A stretch of DNA of 64,000 nt. It comes from Stomorhina lunata. Its lineage: Eukaryota; Arthropoda; Insecta; Diptera; Rhiniidae. The notes beneath the pieces were generated by a model. It was not told the DNA's origin and searched no databases. It saw only the letters and a program-made list of their open reading frames with translations. Positions 56,775 to 64,000 of this stretch are shown piece after piece. Each line of letters opens with the position of its first letter. The first letter of the stretch is position 1. A program made the translations under genes and the position numbers. The DNA lies in NCBI GenBank assembly GCA_933228675.1, contig OW121743.1:83142759-83206758 (forward strand), written 5' to 3'.

Positions 56775-58760
56775 TCAATCGGAATCAGAAACATCACCGT
56801 CTTCTTCTGTAATAAGCTCTGAAATCAAATTTTTTACATCCTTGTCAATTTTTACAGCATTTCTGGAGCAGGCATGAGGATGCTTTGAAATCGAAGATAT
56901 TAATGGATCTGATGTTAAAAAAAGTGAGTTTATTAAATCTTCCATTGTGTTTTTTCTCGAATTTTTTCGAGTGTGATATTCTCTAAAATTTCTTAAATCC
57001 TTATTTCGGGATTCCTGTGCCTCTTCCGACATCATTCCTATTGGAAGAGATATGCTGTTTATGATGTCGGCACCGTGAAGTAATATTTTGTGTACGGAAG
57101 AAGGCATATAGAACCATGGATACATTTCTACAAAAATCTCTGTTGTCTGCCAACAATACATTTTAAAAGCATGTGTATTAACTTTGTATCCACATGCCAT
57201 AGTTCGTAAAATTACACTGAATCTGGAAATTATTTCTTCGCTAACCCCAGTTAAAAGTGCAGCCAGCTTTGGTTGCTTAAAGAATTTTCTGGCCGTATTT
57301 CCATTATTAGTGTTTCCCGATCCAGGTTTAGGAATATCCACTAATAACCCCATTTCCGTTCTCAACTTTTGTTGTATTTTTAATTTAGTTTCCTGTAAAA
57401 CAGATTTATCAGCACCTCGAACTTGCCACTTTTTAATCGGTAGCCTATACGCAATATGTAAAATGCATTCAAAGCACCTTATCCAGGCGTGCAGTGTTGA
57501 CAATCCGTACTCATACATATTAGCCTTTATCGGTCGATTTTTGATAGCATTTAAGTTATTCATGATCTTTGGTGTTGCTCCACATATTCCACACGTTTGT
57601 GATGATGATTCCGAAATAATGCTAAAAATTTTGCCATCAATCATTGTCATATAAAACTCGTGACGAATTTCAAAATCCTCAAACGTTGTTGGATTTATTT
57701 GAAGTATTTGCTGTTTTATGTTTTCAAATTCTTTAGTAACCAACTCCGATGTTTCTTTTTTATAAATCAGCTTTATTGGTCTACAAAACCGAGTCGAAGA
57801 AGGTCGCGAAATCTCCCACAAAATTGCATTTTCCGTTTTTACTTGTAATGGCACAATACATATTAAAAATGAATTTTCGTCCGTTTTATTCAATTCTGGA
57901 TCAGAAAAGCTTTGACAGTAAGTTGAATGGCCACTACTACCATCGCAACCCCATTTGTATATCGCAGTAATTTGTTTTTCACTAAGGTTTTTAAAAACTT
58001 CTTTTTGCGATTCAACAATCCTTGATACTGTATGGTCAACCAAGTTCTGTAAGGGTACCTCAGCAGACGTCTCAGTCACTTGAACTCCAGTTGGATAGCA
58101 CTTTTTTTTAGCTAATTGAAGCGCATCGTACGATAGATATATGTTCGCATTCCTAATTTTTGCTCCAGATTGCATCAGTTTGTACGAGTGCTTCGTATAG
58201 TCTCCATCCACATAGAGTGCTAAAGCTTCATCAGCGCTATATGGGGTAACATTGTTATTTTTAGAAACAGTATTTTCTTTAATCTTTTTTGCAATATTTG
58301 TATCGGATTCTAACAAGGATACAACTTTCGATGCGCTTCTTTTTCCAGCCTTTTGCAAACTAACACGTGCGGCAACTACAAGTTCATCACAAGAACTTTT
58401 ACTCACAAGTTGTGAAACCTTATTGACTTTGGTTTTAGAGGAGCATTCAGCAAAATTTTTTACATGTCGACCCACATTATTGTTATCTTCCGGAGCCAAT
58501 AATACAATTTTGCTATCTAACCAACCTCTATTACGCTGTTCAAAATTCAACAACGTGTAGTTGCACTTCTTCCATTTTTTTCCGATATTGCTTACAAAGC
58601 TGCTCAATATTTTTTTGATGTTTCGGCACTGTTCCACGTTATATTTTGTTTTGTCTATTATATTATTAAATACATAATTTTCGACAGCCAACAATTTTTT
58701 AGTAGATGTTTTTTCATCATACCATATTGAAAAAAGTGCACGCTTAGAAACTTCCATCAT
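56775..58760 (-). CDS. Transib transposase (RAG1-like DDE recombinase), intact
   Basis: The 661-residue protein is predicted to cleave and join the CACAGTG-type ends of its own element in the nucleus. Catalytic residues visible are Asp273 in YKWGCDGSSG, Asp375 in MTMIDGKIFS, and Glu583 in SEEAQESRNK (the position aligned with RAG1 Glu962; Glu579/580 are neighbours). The CxxC of CGICG and the HxxxxH of SVHKILLHG match the zinc ligands of RAG1, and GNTNNGNTARKFF is a strongly conserved Transib/RAG1 stretch. Length is normal for the family and no stop or frameshift is present. The ATG at 58760 (ATGATG) follows a TTTTAG; with a GTAAGT at 58906-58901 this suggests a 5' UTR intron of 144 bp (58906-58763). 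The acidic tail ELITEEDGDVSDSD ends the protein. Activity is not proven by sequence. Confidence 0.94.
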   Translation of the reverse strand: MMEVSKRALFSIWYDEKTSTKKLLAVENYVFNNIIDKTKYNVEQCRNIKKILSSFVSNIGKKWKKCNYTLLNFEQRNRGWLDSKIVLLAPEDNNNVGRHVKNFAECSSKTKVNKVSQLVSKSSCDELVVAARVSLQKAGKRSASKVVSLLESDTNIAKKIKENTVSKNNNVTPYSADEALALYVDGDYTKHSYKLMQSGAKIRNANIYLSYDALQLAKKKCYPTGVQVTETSAEVPLQNLVDHTVSRIVESQKEVFKNLSEKQITAIYKWGCDGSSGHSTYCQSFSDPELNKTDENSFLICIVPLQVKTENAILWEISRPSSTRFCRPIKLIYKKETSELVTKEFENIKQQILQINPTTFEDFEIRHEFYMTMIDGKIFSIISESSSQTCGICGATPKIMNNLNAIKNRPIKANMYEYGLSTLHAWIRCFECILHIAYRLPIKKWQVRGADKSVLQETKLKIQQKLRTEMGLLVDIPKPGSGNTNNGNTARKFFKQPKLAALLTGVSEEIISRFSVILRTMACGYKVNTHAFKMYCWQTTEIFVEMYPWFYMPSSVHKILLHGADIINSISLPIGMMSEEAQESRNKDLRNFREYHTRKNSRKNTMEDLINSLFLTSDPLISSISKHPHACSRNAVKIDKDVKNLISELITEEDGDVSDSD

Positions 58761-59304
58761 ACCTAAAATTGCATTTATTAATAAACGGGGACGAACGGGG
58801 ATTTTATTTTTAACGTTTCACAACAACAATAGTCCAAGCTAATAAATAAAATAAGAATTTGAATAACACCGAGTAACTCCAAAGAGATGCACTCTTCGAA
58901 ACTTACGTATATTAGATTACAAATATGTCAATACACTTAGTAAATACTACTTAGAATTTCTATTAAACTGGATAATCACAGGTCACAAAAATAATTATTT
59001 AAATAAGCACATACTTTCCACTTACCATAAAACAAATTATTAAACAAATTTATGAACAACTGATCTTTTGCTGATACAAGAAACGCACTTAATAATTTCA
59101 CGCCAAATTCTGATAATTCATCAGCTGAAAAATTAATCAAGTTTGACAACTAATAGCAGAGCGAATATTGGGAGCAAAAGAAAATTAAAAACACCAATTT
59201 GCTCAGTGGAGTAACGGTAATCGAAATAATGAAAAACATTTGTTGATTTAAAAGTTTTAAAAATGCAATTAAATGACGCTAAATCAATGGATTCGTCCAC
59301 TGTG

Positions 59305-59309
59305 TTACG
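59305..59309. repeat. Target-site duplication TTACG, right copy
   Basis: It matches 56277-56281. Confidence 0.9.
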
Positions 59310-59339
59310 GGGCCATAATACATCGAAATTTAATAGTTA

Positions 59340-62005
59340 GACTTCAAAAAAATTTTCATAGAAAATTTTTTATAGAAAAATTCTGATACAAAAATTTTAT
59401 AGAAAAATTTTGATACAAAATTTTTTATAGAAAAATTTTTATACAAAATTTTTTATAGAAAAATTTTTATATCAAATTTTTTATACAAAATTTTTTATAG
59501 AAACATTTTTATACAAAATTTTTTATAGAAACATTTTTATGCGAAATTTTTTATAGAAATATTTTGTTACAAAATTTTTTATAGAAAAATTTTGATACAA
59601 AATTTTTTATAGAAAAATTTTGATACAAAATATTTTATAGAAAAATTTTTATATCAAATATTTTATACAAAATTTTTTATAGGAACATTTTTATACAAAA
59701 TTTTTTATAGAAACATTTTTATACAAAATTTTTCTAGAAAAAATTTTGATACAAAATTTTTTATAGAAAAATTTTGATACAAAATTTTTTATAGAAAAAT
59801 TTTGATACAAAATTTTTATAGAAAAATTTTGATACAAAATTTTTTATAGAAAAATTTTGGTAAAAAATTTTGTATAGAAAAATTCTGATACAAAATTTTT
59901 TATAGAAAAATTTTTAATATCAAATTTTTTATACAAAATTTTTTACAGAAAAATTTTGATACAAAATTTTCTATAGAAAAATATTGTTAAAAAATTTTTT
60001 ATAGAAAAATTTTGACACAAAATTTTTTTTAGAAAAATGTTGATACAAAATTTTTAATAAAAAAATTTTGATACAAAATTTTTTATAGAAAAACATTGAT
60101 AAAAAAATTTTTTTGAAAAAGTTTTGACACGAAATTTTTTACAGAAAAATTTTGATACAAAGTTTTTTATTAAAAAATTTTGATACAAAATTTTTTATAG
60201 AAAAATTTTGATACAAAATTTTTTATAGAAAAATTTTGGTAAAAAATTTTGTATAGAAAAATTCTGATACAAAATTTTTTATAGAAAAATTTTTAATATC
60301 AAATTTTTTATACAAAATTTTTTACAGAAAAATTTTGATACCAAATTTTCTATTGAAAAGTATTGACAAAAATTTTTTTATAGAAAAATTTTGACACAAA
60401 ATTTTTTTAAGAAAAATGTTGATACAAAATTTTTAATAGAAAAATTTTGATACAAAATTTTTTATAGAAAAACATTGATAAAAAATTTTTTATGAAAAAG
60501 TTTTGACACGAAATTTTTTACAGAAAAATTTTGATACAAAGTTTTTTATTAAAAAATTTTGATACAAAATTTTTTATAGAAAAATTTGATACAAAATTTT
60601 TTATAGAAAAATTTTGGTAAAAAATTTTGTATAGAAAAATTCTGATACAAAATTTTTTATAGAAAAATTTTTAATATCAAATTTTTTATACAAAATTTTT
60701 TACAGAAAAATTTTGATACCAAATTTGCTATTGAAAAATATTGATAAAAAATTTTTTATAGAAAAATTTTGACACAAAATTTTTTTAAGAAAAATGTTGA
60801 TACAAAATTTTTAATAGAAAAATTTTGATACAAAATTTTTTATAGAAAAATTTTGATACAAAATTTTTTAAAGAAAAATTTTGATACAAAATTTTTTATA
60901 GAAAAATTTTAATATCAAATATTTTATAAAAAAATTTTGATACAAAATTTTTTATAGAAAAATTTTGATACAAAATTTTTTATAGAAACATTTTTATACA
61001 AAATTTTTTATAGAAACATTTTTATACAAAATTTTTCTAGAAAAAATTTTGATACAAAATTTTTTATAGAAAAATTTTGATACAAAATTTTTTATAGAAA
61101 AATTTTGATACAAAATTTTTTATAGAAAAATTTTGATGCAAAATTTTTTATAGAAAAATTTTGATGCAAAATTTTTTATAGAAAAATTTTGATACAAAAT
61201 TTTTTATAGAAAAATTTTGATACCAAATTTTCTATAGAAAAACATTGATCAAAAATTTTTTATGAAAATTTTTTGACACAAAATTTTTTAAAGACAAATT
61301 TTGATACAAAGTTTTTAAAAGAAAAATTTTTTCTATAAAAATTTTTAATATCAAATTTGGTAAAACATTTTTTATAGAAAAATTCTGATACAAATTTTTT
61401 TATAGAAAAATTCTGATACAAAATTTTTTATAGAAAAATTTTTAATATCAAAATTTTGATACAAAATTTTTTATAGAAAAATTTTGATACAAAATTTTTT
61501 ATAAAAAAATTTTGATGCAAAATTTTTTATATAAAAATTTTGATGCAAAATTTTTTATAGAAAAATTTTGATAAACAATTTTTTATAGAAAAATGTTGAT
61601 GCAAAATTTTTTTAAAGAAAAATTTTGATACAAAATTTTTTATAGAAAAATTTTGATACAAAATTTTTTATAGAAAAATTTTGATACAAAATTTTTTATA
61701 GAAAAATTTTGATACAAAATTTTTTATAGAAAAATTTTGATACAAAATTTTTTATAGAAAAATTTTGATACAAAATTTTTTATAGAAAAATTTTGATACA
61801 AAATTTTTTATAGAAAAATTTTGATACAAAATTTTTTATAGAAAAATTTTGATACAAAATTTTTTATAGAAAAATTTTGATACAAAATTTTTTATAGAAA
61901 ATTTTGATACAAAATTTTTTATAGAAAATTTTTGATAGCAAATTTTTAAAGAAAATTTTTGATATAAACTATTTGATAGAAAAATTTTGATACAAAATTT
62001 GTATA
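59340..62005. repeat. 28-bp TATAG satellite array with 379-bp higher-order repeat
   Basis: Units are 28 bp: AAAAATTTTGATACAAAA joined to TTTTTTATAG. The block 61620-61910 is nearly perfect. The CTATAG core has become TTATAG. At about 59859-60990 a larger unit of 378-379 bp repeats about three times, recognisable by GGTAAAAAATTTTGTATAG (59859, 60238 and 60616) and GACACGAAATTTTTTACAG (60126 and 60505). Since 28 is not a multiple of three, no long reading frames arise. Confidence 0.95.
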
Positions 62006-63145
62006 TTTCATTAAGATATTTAATATTCTGATTTCGCTTTTAATAAAAAAATATTAATAGTTACATTGAGAACTTTTACTTTTCTAAATACTTGACAATT
62101 ATATAATTGCAATTTCTCATTTTACCTCAGGTGAAATTAACCAAAAATCTGTTGCACGTTTTAAAGGTCATTGTAAGAGGTTGGGAAACAGTAAAAACAT
62201 GTTTATAAAATTTTGAAATAAAAAGCAAAAAAATATATTTCTTGTTATTTGAAATTTTTGTTCTATGACCACAACGGGATGATAATATTTTGGTGTTGAA
62301 TGAAGCTGATATTGACGTTCGTGATAAACAACAAATTGGACTATAAGGAAATTTGTAAACTTTTTGGCACTGGATGATGGAAAACGGAAAGGAATAACGA
62401 TGGAAAAAAAATCTCTAGATATAGCAATCAAGTTGATTAAGCAAGCGTTAAATTGAATATCGATTATAAGCCAAAATGGAAAAATACTTATAGGAAATCT
62501 TTTAAATAATATTTTGTTGATGCTTAGGAATACTTTGAGGTAGAAAAAAAATAATGGAAAGAAGGAAGATATATTTGAAAAATTAAACCTAATAAGTTTT
62601 TGCTTAGAAATTCTTACTATTTACAAGATAACCATTTAATGCTCTTTCCAAAAATAGGATTAAAACCAAAAATTAACAGCGATTTACAATGTGGCTTAAC
62701 AATGTTGGTAAATTATTGATTCTGAAATTGTTTTAAATGGCACAAACTATTTGAATCAATTACATACTTTATGCATTCATATGTTTTATCTATGTTAAAG
62801 TACAAATGTACTTACCCCTAACCATCCTGGCAATTCCAAGTCAAAACTTTGTCTAGTTATTTGCCATCCACATCCTAGAACTAAATGAAAGAGAAACAAT
62901 TATCTAATGATGTGGCAACAAACTAAATTCATATCCTAACAGAAGTAGGCATAAGTGGAGTGTGTAGTCAAGTATCCTATCATCCTTCCCAAATACGCAA
63001 ACTAATATTTAGTTATGCACTAACAATCCTTTACTCTACACACAGAACTTAAGTATACAATATCGACAGAATTGGGTTCCAAGTAAGAAATGAATAAATA
63101 GAATAAATATCAATATATATTTGGAGCTAAATTAGGAATTATTAG
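62006..63145. other. Intergenic DNA, no gene seen
   Basis: Unique-looking AT-rich DNA with no recognised coding homology or repeat family. Confidence 0.4.
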
Positions 63146-63149
63146 GCCT

Positions 63150-64000
63150 GAAGAGAAAAAATTTTCAATAGAAAAATTTAGTAACAAAAATTTTGTCGCA
63201 AAGATTTTCTTCAGAAAAATTTGGTGATGAAAATTTTCTATAGAAAAATTTTTAGCGAAAATTTTCAATAGAAAAATTTTAAAATTTGTACCAAAAATTT
63301 TATATGAAAAAAATTTTTTTCTAGAAAAATTTAATAAAGAAATTTTTATAGAAAAAATTTAATAAAGAAATTTTTTATGGAAAAATTTTATAACGAAACG
63401 ATTTGCCAAGAAATTTTTAATAGAAAAATTTTATGAGGAAAATTTTTTTTAGACAAATTTTCTAAAGAAAATTTTTTATAAAAAAATTGTATAATGAAAC
63501 CTTTCTATAAAAAAATTTGAAAACGAATAAAAAAATTGTATAATAAAAATTTTCTATAGAAAAATTGTATAACGAATATTTTCTTAAGAACAATTTTATA
63601 AAATTATATAATTAAAATTTTCTATAGAGAAATCTTATGACGAAAATGTCTATAGAAAAATTTGATAACCAAAATTTTTATAGAAAACTTTTATTACGAA
63701 AATCTTGTATAAAAAAGTTATATAATAAAAATTTTCTATAGAAAAATTTTATAACGAAAATTTTCTATAGTAAGTTTTTTTTAAGTTTTATAATGAAAAT
63801 TTCCTATAGAAAAATTCAATAATGAAAATTTTCATTAGAAAAATTTTATCATGGAAATTTTTTATAGAAAAATTTTATAATGAAAATTTTCTATAGAAAA
63901 CTTTTATAACGAAAACTTTCTATAAAAAATTTTATAACGTTAATTTTCAATAGAATAATTTTATAATGAATATATTTTTATAGAAAAATTTTATATCAAA
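63150..64000. repeat. 29-bp CTATAG satellite array (ATAACG/ATAATG spacer), runs off the window
   Basis: Units of about 29 bp join TTTTCTATAGAAAAATTTT to ATAACG or ATAATG. They are moderately diverged and become more regular toward the window end, so the array continues beyond it. Confidence 0.88.

Larger units (their letters stand above)
56282..59304 (-). mobile_element. Transib (RAG1-like) DNA transposon, apparently complete
   Basis: The 3023-bp element begins CACAGTGGACGAATC and ends with GATTCGTCCACTGTG. It is flanked by a perfect 5-bp duplication TTACG. The ends match for 15 bp and then imperfectly (ATTTAGCG(G/T)CATTT), giving ordinary short inverted repeats of about 35 bp. The interior encodes one uninterrupted transposase on the minus strand. 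Ends, duplication and intact gene together indicate a young and possibly autonomous copy. It belongs to a different Transib lineage from the element at 9933: the terminal sequences differ after CACAGTGG and the proteins are clearly diverged. Confidence 0.95.

Noticed and set aside
57184..57654. 156-codon plus-strand frame opposite the intact transposase
   Set aside because: It is an antisense shadow of the transposase coding sequence, with no motif of its own.

Overview
The window looks like nuclear DNA of a higher fly, probably a calyptrate such as a blow fly or house-fly relative. The reasons are very high A+T content, short (60-80 bp) GT-AG introns, insect-type short-chain dehydrogenase genes, mariner relics, a tRNA-derived SINE and dispersed repeats resembling the Helentron/INE-type repeats of flies. 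No tRNA, rRNA, CRISPR array or prokaryotic feature was seen.

Host genes are sparse. One complete two-exon gene for an SDR oxidoreductase lies at 47941-48765 (+). The window opens with the last exon (16-192, +) of a paralogue that has the same intron position. The two form a head-to-tail pair separated by about 48 kb of repeats.

The best-supported mobile elements are two Transib (RAG1-like) transposons. One (9933-15463) has a GGGTG target-site duplication, arms of about 1.4 kb in inverted orientation, and a transposase reading frame broken by one stop codon. The other (56282-59304, transposase on the minus strand) has a TTACG duplication and an uninterrupted 661-aa transposase with the expected D, D and E residues and the zinc-ligand pairs. 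Both begin with CACAGTG, the heptamer of V(D)J recombination signals. A third Transib-like end lies at 47445-47620.

Other mobile elements are a broken element with CACTGTG ends and a multi-exon gene of an 'EQGERFHQ'-type protein family (20967-23775), mariner relics (4500-5625 and a nested set at 52195-53425), two SINE copies, foldback MITEs that all sit in or beside AT-rich arrays, a pogo-like fragment, and several fly-type repeats ending in GGGTATAA.

Most of the remaining sequence is an unusual AT-rich minisatellite superfamily. Its 28-31 bp units are built on CTATAG between A and T runs, and each array has its own spacer word. At least four arrays share flanking sequence and appear to be cargo inside a dispersed composite repeat. 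Long predicted proteins in these arrays, rich in FYRKFLYQK-like motifs, arise because a 30-bp unit leaves four of six frames open; they are not called as genes. A separate minisatellite at 49564-49985, downstream of the SDR gene, repeats an antioxidant-response-element-like word (TGACTCAGCA).
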